A program made the position numbers and the translations under genes. The notes below the pieces were generated by a model. It saw only the letters and a program-made list of their open reading frames with translations. It was not told the DNA's origin and searched no databases. This document shows, one piece after another, positions 1 through 11,575 of a DNA stretch of 64,000 nt. Position 1 is the first letter of the stretch. The number at the start of each line of letters is the position of its first letter. Source of the stretch: Stratiolaelaps scimitus. Its lineage: Eukaryota > Arthropoda > Arachnida > Mesostigmata > Laelapidae. Location of the stretch: NCBI GenBank assembly GCA_019614645.1, contig JABWDB010000018.1:1240001-1304000 (forward strand), given 5' to 3'.

Positions 1-926
1 TTTCGTGGGATTCGAAGCTCGGATGCTCTACCGAAAAGTCTACAGGACCTTTTTTCTTTCCTGTGTATTTTCAAATACAAGTTATACTATCTGACAATGT
101 ATTATATTTATTGAAATAAAAGGAAAAGCGCGAAATGTTAAACGCTGTACCCAGGGTTGCCTGAACTCTGCGAACACCCAATGTAAAATAGTAATTACGT
201 GGGTATGTGGCTTGAACATTTATCGAGCAGCTTGAGAAACAAATTTCTCGAAGCCAAATACGAGCGGCAAAACAGCCCGTTGTCAGCCCAATGTCAACCT
301 ATTTTGAGCCCTCGGATTCGAAGGCTTCATCGGCACAAGGCATCATAAAGTGACTTTTTCTTCTATTCACACAAAAAATTATGCTCTATATTTCCCATCT
401 GGGGGGCTCCGAGCTCGACACACACCAGCAACCCGCGTCCCCAGGGACCCACCCGTCCGTGACTTCAAGTCACTCTGTCTGCCGCATAGATGCCGATGAT
501 GCCGGCGGGCAGTTATTTCATATATCACAGTGTCAGTCAACAGTCTTTCATGCATGATCTCGCATCAAATCAATAAAATGCGTGTTTACTTCAACTGATA
601 CTTCGCTAATCGAACCTGTTCATAGCGGTAGCCTAGCAATCACTGTACACTCTACTTAATCTCAGCATCAATGCTCACTTTAATAGAACACAACATTTCA
701 GACGAGAGTTCCTTACATTACACTGATGTACAGATAGCCACATCGTGTCGCGTGTCCACGTGGTGAATTTCATCACGCAGAACAAGCACATTGAACATTA
801 ATTAGCCACAGTGATTGGGTAGTTGGATAGCCGCCAGCAATTAAGCGTCTGTCGTGTTCGGAGTCAACTCTCGATATTTCCGAGTGGTATCGCTCTCGCT
901 ACGCCTCTAGAGCCAGACCAAATTCG

Positions 927-946
927 TCTCTCTCTCTCTCTCTCTC
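927..946. repeat. (TC)n microsatellite
   Basis: Twenty bases of alternating TC in otherwise mixed sequence. Confidence 0.9.
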
Positions 947-1357
947 GCCATCTTCCTTAACCTCTTGTCTACCTGCGCACAGCCTGAAGCCTTTCTTCAA
1001 CTGTCCTTCAACGGCCACCTCCACATCCGGTGTTATTGACTTGCCGCTCTTCCCCCTGAAGGCTCGAAGCCTTATGGCTACCAGCTACAATACACTCATA
1101 TCTATGTGTGTGGTGTTCATATGCTTGTGAATGCCTGTGGCTACAGAGAGATGTGTATCTGTGCGACAGATAGAGAGAGAGCGAGAGAGCAGGCGTATGT
1201 GGTTTAACGGTATTCACCATCGGGAGAAGGCCAATGGCGCTATGAAATGAAGAAGATCGCTCGTTGTTTTCTCGCCAGATATTCTAGCAAGCCAGATATC
1301 ATCTATACGCTGATCCAACGCCGAGCTGTTGCTTCTGTTTATACTGATGACTGAGGT

Positions 1358-1388
1358 TGCTGCTGCTGCTGCTGCCGCCGCCGCCGCC
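1358..1388. repeat. (TGC)n(CGC)n trinucleotide tract
   Basis: A run of TGC units passes directly into CCG/CGC units. A second trinucleotide tract, (GTC)n, lies at 1517-1543. The predicted peptides here are homopolymer artefacts. Confidence 0.85.
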
Positions 1389-2226
1389 AATGATGGCCGT
1401 GCATAGACAGAGTAGGATGTTGGCTGGTGACAGATCCGGCGGAAGATCGCCGATTGTTGCGAGCGATCGGGGGTTCCGCCGACTGAAGACTCAATCGAGC
1501 CGCACACAATTCAGGTGTCGTCGTCGTCGTCATCGTCGTCGTCGAAGTATTCCGCAGCAAGTCGGTCAACTCGGTCAGCTCGATATGCCGCTGTTGCTTG
1601 CTACGATCGTGCAGCTTGCCATGCGAGTCAATCATCGCTCCAATTGGGGGTGTCTCGCTGAACGGACAGATCCGTTCGTGTGCGTCTGGCCGCCGGGATC
1701 GGCTTGATCCGACGGGTCAGCCAAGATCGACAAACGGTGCCAGCCTGTGATCGTCAAGCTACGGCACGAGTTAACGGTGCCCACTTACATCATTGCACGA
1801 TAGCTGATGGTTTGTGCCTTTCGCCTGCTAACGACATGATTCGACACGAAATAAATGGCTAAAGGGTTCTCCATCGGCGAAATCGACATCTGTCATCATC
1901 ACCCGAAATATCATTCATCATCGAACGCTGTCCCGAACATTGCAGGCGGATGGACGGATTCACATACATGGCATAGATACACGACATAGATCACTTCAGA
2001 GGGCTCCAACCGGAACCTCTGTTAGCGGGATGCCGAAATGCGTGAATATACGCTATTGTGTTACGGTCCATAGTGTCTAACGGAGTTCGACTCTTTGGTC
2101 CGCTGGCGAGAGATGGGTCATTTGGATTTTCGTGCTTCGGTATTAATGCTAAATAGGGGACAATTTAATGGAGCATGTTCAGACAATTGTTCACACTTAA
2201 TATTTACTAACCTTGTAGCATATGTG

Positions 2227-2245
2227 TATATATATATATATATAT
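2227..2245. repeat. (TA)n microsatellite
   Basis: About nine TA units. Confidence 0.85.
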
Positions 2246-2676
2246 TGCTGTAAAGCTTTTCTGTAATGTTTGCTTCGATCAGCGTAAATCTAGACGATGC
2301 TATAGGCTTAAGAGCGCTACGTGAGAAATAAGATAAATATTGATGCCAGGTTATAAATATGGCAACTTAGCTTCGGTTATTGGTTCTTATGAGTCATAAG
2401 CCTTATCGTTTAAGACTCTTTTTTATGCATACTAATTGCATAATTAAGTAACTGAAAATAATGAAGCTTTTTTCATTAGCCTATTGTTGAGATTCACTGC
2501 GTTACAAAGGAGATACTAGGTTTTCAAATTTTTCAACGAGTCATTATCATAAGTTAACAGGATCGTACGCATGTACGAGGACATATATATAGCATGTCTG
2601 GATCGGGCTGGGCCAATCAGCGGGTGGCTCACATTGTTTCGCGTCCTTCCCGCTGTCCTCTAATAGGCACTTTTCC

Positions 2677-2678
<2 letters not shown>

Positions 2679-2708
<30 letters not shown>
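2679..2708. repeat. (AT)15 microsatellite
   Basis: Thirty bases of uninterrupted AT. Confidence 0.95.
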
Positions 2709-2713
<5 letters not shown>

Positions 2714-4445
2714 GACGGCTGAGCGGAAGGTAAACAGGGCTTGAGTGAAAATGAAGTAATCGCATTGGTGCAGTTACCGCAGTAAAGTCGAAGAGTTGGT
2801 TTTTCCGTTGGCCCCAGGGCGTTTTCCACATCCTCTTCCCGCTCTGCGGGGAAGGGGTTCTCTTCCAATGTGGAAACAAACTACTATCGGGTGGCTTCTG
2901 GCCAGTTCATGGCTCGCTGGCGTTTTTGCTCCAAAAGTTTCAACTTTCGAAACGTAAAAACGTCGCCTACGGGCGGGCATCGCATCGGCCGCCTACGATA
3001 GGCCGGGGTGGCATGGTCCGTGGACCCCAAGCCCCCCGCTCCCTTCGGGAGGTGCAGAGGCTTCGATGTAGGCTGCCGCCAGCCCCCTCACTGTTCCCTC
3101 TCATCTCTCATCGCGTCACATCGCTGGTGGAGCATTTGGTGGTGGTGTGTATCTATTGAGCGAGGCCCTTGCGGACCGAGGCAGCATCAGGCAACTGGCC
3201 GGCAACTGAACTAAACATCTTTGGCAGAAGAGCCGGGTGAGTCGAACAGAAACAGCACAAAAACGCCGCGCTCCTCCAACGATACTACCTGGTCTCGGCC
3301 TCGACCGGCCGCAGGTCTGGCTGCCTGATGCCGGGGCTGAAGGTGACACCACTACTACTCAGACAGTCTAAGTGCGTCGATTATAGCCAGCGGAAGAGAG
3401 CGATATGAGCCTACCGAGAGGAGCGGACGGCGATGTTGAAAGTGCCAGTGAATGAGTTGTTGTAAGGTGTGGGGTGACGATCTGCGTCTCACAAATGTAG
3501 CGGACATCGAAATCTGGCCCCGGGGGTCGTTTGGGTTTGGAGCCGATTTCTCCACTGATCGGATGATTCGTGAAGACCCTGCCTGGGTCTTTCTGTCGAT
3601 TCCCTTTGATTTTCTCGTAGTAGCTTCTACGCTGTCTGTCTATGGGGGTGCATCTCTCTGTGTGGGGGGTGAGTGTGTGTGTGTGTGCGTCTAACATAGC
3701 TAATGTGTTGTCGTAATGCCGCCCAGGTGTCATCAGGTCAGCCATTTAATTGGAGCTTGCCCATCGATCTTTTGCTTGTTTGGAGGCCAAAGGGACATGG
3801 AGAAATGGCTGATGTTTAGCACATTGCTTTGAATTTATACATGGAAAACTTGGATAACGTATCTATCGTTTAGAACAAGCGTGCGATGAGCCTTGTGAAG
3901 TGTTGCACTTCAGGAAGCAAGAACTAGAATGCCCTCTATATAAAATGTAATTGACGACTCGATCGAATTTATCTGATAACAGCCGCACCCGGGTGTGCCA
4001 GGCTCAAAAAAACAGGAAAATTCCCTCTCGTAGAAACGATTTTCATACGATCGCGGATGAACAAGCATTTATCATCACTGCCGCTGATAGCAGTGCAAGC
4101 CACTAGAAACAGCAAAATAACACAAAGCAATATAGGAACTATCTATATCCTCGTAATTGTTCATTGGGAGTTCCCACTGCCGAAAGATCACGAGATTTCA
4201 CCCAGCCCGTGCCGTGAAACGGACCTTGTTCTACCCATGTTAGATTACTATTGGTTGACGACTTGTGTCGATTTTTCGTCGCTCTAAGATCTCATGTTTT
4301 TGTCGATGAAACGGACGCCTCTCAAATTCAACTCTACGAGGCACATCACATATTGGCGACCGTTAGACGGTGTCCGCAGCTACATTCGGTGCTGTTCTAT
4401 GCTAGCGAGCTCTGCCTATGCCTGACTATTTGCTGACCGTTACAG

Positions 4446-4524
4446 AATACATGGCCCGAGAAGAATTTTTCGAATCAGGTGGCGTAGAACAAAGATTTTT
4501 AGAGATTTGCCAGATACATTTTTG
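4446..4524 (+). CDS. candidate internal exon (79 nt), unknown protein
   Basis: Acceptor CTGACCGTTACAG ends at 4445 and donor TTTTTG|GTGAGTAA begins at 4525. Two plus frames are open. One includes MAREEFFESGGVEQRFLEIC. The other reads IHGPRRIFRIRWRRTKIFRD and also stays open through the donor to a stop near 4621, ending LEIHSGANFVTTMLFKK. That second possibility would make this a decayed element or 3' exon rather than a spliced internal exon. No protein family is recognised. Confidence 0.18.
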
Positions 4525-5934
4525 GTGAGTAATTTAGATGTTCGCTTCGAAAGGCAACCCTCAATATTTCTCGAAATACATTCTGGTGCTAATTTTGTAA
4601 CTACCATGCTTTTTAAAAAATAACTATTTGAATATGCCACAAGGGATTCTCTTAATAATCTATTTTAACTATCCTCCACTGATATAATCTTCTAGTCATG
4701 ATTGCATGCCTGTTGGAAAATAGTATTATTTTCTAGTACGACTAAGCGATCAAATAATTACATAATATTTTATAATGTATAGTATAATAACCAGGTTTAT
4801 AATTTTCCTTGTAAACTCGTGATATTACATATAAGCAGTCGCTTCTCTGCTGTTTCCGAATACGTAGCGATTCGTCAGTAAGGGGACCCCCAGCAGTGGG
4901 CATCGCATATACCGAAGACGCCGATACTCGCCGATACCTAACTGGCTGTCTCATTCTGTTGGAAGCAGAGGTCTTGACCCGTGGGAACTAAAGGCTTACT
5001 ATTTGTTCCCTGCCCGTATCCGGTATCCGATGAGCGTTCGACGACCGTCCAGTGACTACTTTAGGTAGGCGACTATGCATTTCGCCTGTTATCAGTTCGT
5101 CTCGCTAGACACAGCGAACTACTAGAACCCCTTGTTCTATTACGGTTGGTTGCGCTGAACGTAGCCAACGAAAGGCTTTCGTCGTTTGGCTGCCGATAGC
5201 ATCCTAACATCCCAGTGAGATCGGTAATGCTCACCTATGAAGATCGTCCTGTGTGTTCCGCGTTGCCAAGTATCTCTCAATGATTAATGTGGCTAGAGGA
5301 CCAGAGCAGCACACCCTGGACAAGGGAACGCGAATAAGACTTGGACGGGTTCATTCGAAAGGGCTGCACTCTTCCAGCGGAGAGGTGCGTTTTTCGGGGG
5401 TATCTCGCCACTGTCTACCGGCTCGTCCGTGTCTTGAAGCAGTACTCTCGCTCGAGACGAAGGGCGAAACGTTCGCTGATCGATAATCAGCTTCCTGCGG
5501 AAGCGCGGGACGTCTGGCCAACCTGCTGCAGCGGCCAAAGAAAGCATTTGGAGAAGGCCGCGCGAATCGAGAGAGGCCCCCGGCATACTCAGCAATTCCG
5601 TCACCATGGATCCGATCCATTGGGCGATCCTCGTGTACAATCGAGACGAAAGCGTGCATCGAAACGCACGGCACGAATACACCTGAATAGTCTGAAGAGA
5701 GTCTTGTTTTTACAATTGGATAATAATAAATTGCTATATCTTTTATTAAAGCTCGTGATGTCCGTCCGTCTGTCAGTGACCTGCAGTGCTTTCGGGGGCC
5801 GATTTGGGGTTGTTTTTTTCGACGTCACTTGGTGGTGAGGGGTAGTTCTTTAGTATCATTGTGCAGCTCTGGATAGGGGGCTACGTTGCAATGGGGTCCG
5901 GGGCTTCGCCGGAGCTTTGGGTTCTAAATGGCGG

Positions 5935-6150
5935 CCTGTTGCATACCATTAGGTGTATATAAGGGGTGATTTTTGCATTCCCTGATATGTCTCGACGAGC
6001 CGTTGAATATGATGCTAAAATGCTATTTTCTACCCTTTTTTGCGTTATCTTTATGTATTTCGACGACATGATCAATTTTGCAATAGGTGTGCCTATACCT
6101 AAGGGTGATCGTTTTTGAGATTTTTGAGAGACACTGTGAATTTACGCTTC
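5935..6150 (+). repeat. dispersed unknown repeat, copy A
   Basis: This segment is homologous to 6992-7240 in the same orientation. Shared blocks in order are a GTTGCATA start, a run of T then GCATT(T)CCC, a CTCGACGAGCC block, TATGATGCTA, TTTGCGTT, then AATAGGTGTGCCTATACCTA and GATCGTTTTTGAGAT, ending at GAATTT. It includes the small inverted repeat ATAGG-TGTG-CCTAT. No protein-like frame is evident. The right flank (CGCGGGCCGGCGAAC) is not present after copy B. Confidence 0.6.
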
Positions 6151-6991
6151 CGCGGGCCGGCGAACACCGAGGGGGTCGTTTTTTTATTACTTTTTACTTG
6201 ATTAGAATACTTTCTCATTGTTTAAATTGCTCAATATTTGGGGACAATCGAATAAGCTATATTCTCAAAGGTTAATCTTGTGTTAATTTTTGTTATTTAA
6301 TAATAACAAAAATCTACCACTAACAATTCCACTCTTCCGCAAGAATTTGAAACTTTTATGAACCAGAAGGGAGTCACAGCGTAGGCTGTCGAGCCCACGC
6401 ATACACCATTGACGTCCCAGAAACTACTGAAGCCCCAAATTTTCTCACAAATGCTCCAAGCAAATATATCGCGAGCGAGATACAACCTCATAGAACGACC
6501 GAGAAAGCCATTTTCGAAAGATTACCACCAAAATTTCAAACTTTTACGAGCCACAACAGAGTCACATCCAAAATGCCGAAGATCACTGCCGGCTCACACT
6601 CAATTGGCGTCTCAAAACCCATTTAACCCAAAATGTTTACGAATCATCCAAACAAACATATCATAAGCAGGATAATCTCACATGGATATGAACAGATACA
6701 CGAATAGGCCTATGGGTGAGAACATTAATAGGAATATTGATAGGTATATGAGCAGGAACATGTATGTGGATATGCTAACATTTTCGCCATTTGTCGACCT
6801 ATTCCCTTGATTTCTTCTTATCACTATTAGTTGGGGAATTGTTATCTTGAATAAGCGACATCTGTTGGTTGGTAAACATATGCATGAACAGCTGCGATTT
6901 CTCTTAGTATTCGCCGAATTCGATTAATTTAACATTATGAACGACATGTTGCATGTGTGTAACATTGACAGTCTGTTCTTCCATGAACGAT
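6151..6991. other. AT-rich spacer between repeat copies A and B
   Basis: Contains degenerate runs of short phrases such as GAACA, TAGGTATATGAG and ATGGATATG near 6680-6780. No coding or RNA feature is seen. Confidence 0.6.
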
Positions 6992-7240
6992 AACTTTCCG
7001 GTTGCATATGATGAGCTCTATGTACGGGGCTTTTTTTTGCATTTCCCAATACGCCTCGACGAGCCACACCGATTTGCAAATGCTGTATATGATGCTACAA
7101 TATGTATATATTTTTCTACTTCCTTCTACCTCGTTTGCGTTGTCTTCAGGCATTTCAACGACCTGAACAATATTGGAATAGGTGTTCCTATACCTAAAGT
7201 TGATCGTTTTTGAGATATTTGAGAGATATTGTGAATTTTT
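6992..7240 (+). repeat. dispersed unknown repeat, copy B
   Basis: Second copy of the 5935-6150 repeat, about 1.06 kb downstream, same orientation, with several insertions relative to copy A. The best-conserved part is AATAGGTGTTCCTATACCTA followed by TTGATCGTTTTTGAGATATT. The DNA between the copies (6151-6991) shows no coding signal, so the pair could be two insertions, a tandem duplication or ends of one old element. Confidence 0.6.
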
Positions 7241-9552
7241 GCGTTGTCTAACTGCTCATATGACTGGATACCCGAATGGGTAGTGACCGAAAGAAATTGG
7301 TTCTAGAAAGATCGCTAGCTGTTTGTAAGGCAGATCTGCCCTGAGGCGAGATGCTCAAAGCAATACCATACCTAACATCATAAGGACACAGCGCATGTCA
7401 CATGTCACGATGATGAAGCGAATGCAATATTGAATGCAATACAAAGTGTTCGGTGTATTGACGGAAGCGCAGTTTCTTACAACTAACTTAAGTTCTCGAT
7501 ATGTCATCAGATTGAGGGACTCCAACCGGCGGTCTCCGGCTCCTTACAGCCAGAGACTATTTCCCGCCTTTCAAGCTTCCGCGCTAAATAAATAAATAAT
7601 CCCCTAACTCTTCGACTTAATCACAAGGTCATTCATTGTAGGGAAGGATATTATGAAACAGTTGCAGCAATGTACGGGATAGTGAAATCAGGAAGAGCAT
7701 GGTGCTAATTGTCAGAAAAATTAGGAGCCGATAAGAAGTAGATTCGCAGAGATTTATCAAGAAATATTCATGCTTATGTGAATCGGTATATAAGTATCTA
7801 CTGAATGCATGTTTGTCCCTACTGGAATATGTCCAGAGTCTGGAAGTCCTTTGAAGCGAAGCTGTTGACGATTAAGATTGAGCATCATGCTGACACGTTT
7901 GCACGTTACAAAACAGACAAAACACTATTGCTGATAACTGTATGGCGAATACTTGATCTGTTTACGTTATGTTGCCTTGTTAACATTGCAGCCCCAAGAT
8001 TGATGCCAACTGTCCAACTGTCCTTCTCTTTGTCCGGTCAGATTTGACTTTGCCGTTTATTGAAACGATGGTCCCCCCCCGGCGGTCCCGAGTCGGCGAG
8101 AGTCAAATCACAGTCATCAAATAGCCATAGTGAAAGTGCACGCATTCATTCCTGTATAGGGGACGCTCTCCCAGATGGCTATCTCCGTCTGTATGGCATG
8201 CTTCGGGGGGCGAGGCGATCGCGTGCTCAGCAAACGGTGGCTGGTCGCCGTTCAGGTCGCACAATTCACAGGCGCCAACGCCGACGCCGCGCGGTTAACG
8301 CAGCGCCCGACCAGAGAGCCCTCGGCCGTTCTGCTTTGATCGGCGGGACGCTCGTGGCGGTCAGCGAAGCCAAAATCAACGGAGCAGGAACAACAACGGT
8401 GGCTGACCGAGACGGTGACGACAAAGTCCACCATCATATGTGGCTAGCGAGCGGACGAGTTGGCAAGCGAGCACGAGGCCGAGCTAGCGGGAAAAAGAAC
8501 AGAGGCAGGGTGTGCGAGCCCGTGATCCGATGGTCTCGATGGCCTAGATATGATTCTCCGGTGCCGAGGAGAGCCGCCCATATCGCGTGGACGGGCTCTC
8601 CCGAGTGCGGAGTGAGAGTAGCACTTGAAAGGGGGATACTTAGCGGTTGTCCATCGAATGACCACTCGACGGAGAGGTGGGTCCTGGACGTCGACATCGT
8701 TGTTCGACTCGTTGTCCGAGTTGTTGAAGTGCATAGGACAATGATGCTCAGGTCCAGCTGGCTGTCCGGCTGTGCTTTGCAGTTTCGATCCAGGCGAACC
8801 TTCAATAGAGACTCGCTGTGATCTGCTGACTGATAGGCCCTCTAATCCTGACTGCGGTCGCCTGAGCTATCTACCTGAATAGGCCCGTTGGACATGGGCC
8901 GGTTAGCAGTGGCCGGCCTAGCGCTAGCGGTCGATGGCGCGTTTCATCTCCTGCCGTGATTGTGGTGATACATTTGACGCTGCCCATTAGTATATCTCAT
9001 TGTATGCACATACGTACCGTATCGAGATATATGTCTCATATCAGAGGGGAATAAAGCAATGTAAATATTAAATCTGAGAAAAACGTCTTGAGTGGGAAAG
9101 GCGAAGGTTATTTAAGACCGTATGAAGGGTGCCAATAGTAATTGGGTCGTTGTGTACAACGATGGTGTACGGTTGACGTTAACTAAAATCATCTGGCTCG
9201 GCCCGGTAGCTTCGACGGCTAAATAGGAAGTCTTCAGCCGAAACATGACCGCTGACCCAGGCCTCGCGATGCCGCATAGATATATGGCTACACAAAAGAT
9301 CACCAATTTTAAGATAAATAACTATAATGATAGGGTCTAGTCTAACTAACTCTACCACACATATCTCTCGCACCCCCTTGAATATTTCGTATGTTTCGTC
9401 CAGAGTTTAGTGACTTATATACATGTATATGTTATTGGTGGCATATGAAGAACTTCAGCGTTGTAAAAAACCACAGTTCCGTTAATAACCCGAATACTTT
9501 GTATTGTATTATTTCGGCGTCGTTCAATTTCGATTTCGACACAAGTAAACAG

Positions 9553-9570
9553 ACACACACACACACACAC
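9553..9570. repeat. (AC)9 microsatellite
   Basis: Uninterrupted AC run of 18 bases. Confidence 0.9.
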
Positions 9571-9936
9571 GGACACATTTGCAATGGCGACGAGCAATGT
9601 CGTGTCATTGTTTTAGAAAGTTCATTTTATGTATTATAGCCAGCACAGCACAAGAAGGCAGAGCGTCTTGCTACCACCACCAGCACCGCGGCGGCCGTCG
9701 CGTCAGCTGCGACCGTGCAGAGGCGCGCCCTCAGAGCAATCGAAGGGTGGAACGGACCGAGCGGGGCCGAGTCAGGCTGGTCGGGTAGTGGAAGGCAGAG
9801 GGTCCCGACAGGGGGCTGCTTGGTGCTCCGACCAGGACGAAACCCCCAGCAGGGTTCAGAAGGAGAACAACACGAGCGCTCAGGACACGAGGAGCACGCT
9901 CACAATCCAAGAATCTCAAAAAAACAGAGTCCCACC

Positions 9937-9961
9937 AACCGACCGACCGACCGACCGACCG
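9937..9961. repeat. (ACCG)n tetranucleotide repeat, first array
   Basis: Six units of ACCG. A second short array of the same unit lies 240 bp away at about 10178-10195 and merges into CGAGCGCC units to 10211. Confidence 0.85.
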
Positions 9962-10177
9962 CGCGTTCCGACATTTAACAAATGAGTGCTCTGCAGCGTG
10001 CTTTTCTCTCGTTCGCTTTTTCTCGCTGTTTTTCTCTACCGTGTACACGGACCCTCTCTCGTCTCGCGGGGGCAGCAGGCGGAGGCAGCAGTAACAGCAG
10101 TCGGCCGCCTTCACAACAACTCGTACACTTCTCGAGTATTCGCTACTTTCCCTTCCGTCTTCTTCGTGCAGCCAGAG

Positions 10178-10211
10178 CGACCGACCGACCGACCGCCCGA
10201 GCGCCCGAGCG
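10178..10211. repeat. (CGAC/CGAGCGCC)n array
   Basis: CGAC units followed by two CCCGAGCG units; same basic motif as 9937-9961. Confidence 0.8.
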
Positions 10212-10548
10212 CTGCCGTCATCGTGGTGTGTCGAGCCCTTGCGGATGCTGGCGTTGTTACTGATGCTGTTGTGGTGGTACTACTACTACTGGTTTGTCTT
10301 AGTTGCTACTGCTGTCGTTGGAGGAGTCGCCGCGACCCGGGAGGCAAGCAGACCTCCGATGGCTGCCTTCGTATCTCAAGGAAACTCCCACGGGAAAAGG
10401 GCAAGGAATACCGGGAGAATTCCCGAATTGGAATGACGCCACTTCTTGCCACACCCCTACAATGGCGGCTGCCATGACTCGAACACGGGCGATGTCGCCG
10501 CTAATGCCGCCGTTCTCGCCGGCGCGCTGTAGATGTTGGAGTTCGCGT

Positions 10549-10582
10549 CGGGGGTGGTGGTGGTGGTTGTTGTTGTGGTCGT
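10549..10582. repeat. (GGT)n(TGT)n tract
   Basis: GTGGTGGTGG followed by TTGTTGTTG units in a GC-rich block. Confidence 0.8.
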
Positions 10583-11530
10583 GGTACGTGGCCCTGCAGG
10601 TAGCCCCGGACCGCCGCGGCTCGCGACCCCCGAGGGGCATCGCGCTCGTTCTTGCAGTTCTGTGAACGCTGCCAGCCGCAAGGAAGAAGCATCCGTAGGG
10701 GAATAGGACGAAATCCGCCTCGAGTAAATGGCCTTAAGGGCCAATAGGGGCCAAAGGAGGACGAGCGAGAAGGGGTTTGGACGGAAGAGGCGGATGCCTC
10801 CGCCTCTTTGGCCTTCCTCCGTCGTTTTGGTGTCGTTCGTCTGTCCTCTCGATTCGTTCCTGCAATTGTTCCACTTGCCCACTAGATCATTTGCTCGCTG
10901 GCCGACCGCTCTTGCATCGTAGCACTTTGCTATCACCCATTACTCGCATACCGCCCGGCCTCAAGTCGCTCGCAATGGCCCAGCCGTCAACAACGATTCT
11001 TGGCTCAAGAACCAAGCTCGCGCGCTCGAGCCACGAGCGACAACGAAAAAGCTGCTCGCAGTCTCGTTGGAGAGAATTCGAGCTAGTCTAGCTGTCCGCT
11101 AGGCTACCCCCTGGCACACAGAGAACGAGTCATAGAATGGGGACCACCGTGCGGCGGTATACACATTCAGCTAGATCGAGTTCTTCCTCAACCCCTCGGC
11201 TGCAGACGATACCGCCGTCGCTGTTAGTGTCTAATGCCGTTGCTGGAAGCGAAGGTGGGTTTTTGCTACTTTCGTGCTTCTTTGATTAATTACATACTAC
11301 ATATACCACCCCACGCCTTTGCCTCCTCCGTATCTTTCCTCTGTTTTCCTCCGGTATCCGAGCTAAAGCTGGCGTTCGCCGGAGACAGCGAAAGTGTTGT
11401 CGGCCTGTGTGTCTGTCCGACCGGCCGGCCGGCAGTCTGTCTCTCTGTCAGAGGTTCGCACATGTTCATCTGACTGTCGGAGAGGTGCTGAGTGAAAATT
11501 GCACTTCTGCCGGTTACTTCTCTGCCCCAC

Positions 11531-11575
11531 TCTCTCTCTCTATCCATCTATCTCTCTCTCTCGCGCGCGCGCGCG
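11531..11575. repeat. compound (TC)n(TATC)n(TC)n(CG)n
   Basis: TC units, a TATCCATCTA interruption, more TC, then (CG)7. Alternating CG of this length can adopt Z-DNA. Confidence 0.85.

Larger units (their letters stand above)
1..5880. other. no recognisable gene; mixed non-coding DNA
   Basis: Besides the simple repeats and the 4446-4524 exon candidate, GC-rich stretches lie at about 1360-1720 and 2780-3560. At 1-37 the minus strand reads GGTAGAGCATCCGA followed by TTCGAATCCCACGAAA. These resemble a tRNA D-arm end and T-arm, but the anticodon arm is missing. Plus-strand frames at 4057-4287 and 4251-4436 look vaguely protein-like but match nothing I know. Confidence 0.6.

Noticed and set aside
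8060..8821. 253-codon plus-strand ORF
   Set aside because: Longest ORF of the window, but Arg-rich, in a CpG block, with overlapping minus-strand ORFs of equal quality and no motif.
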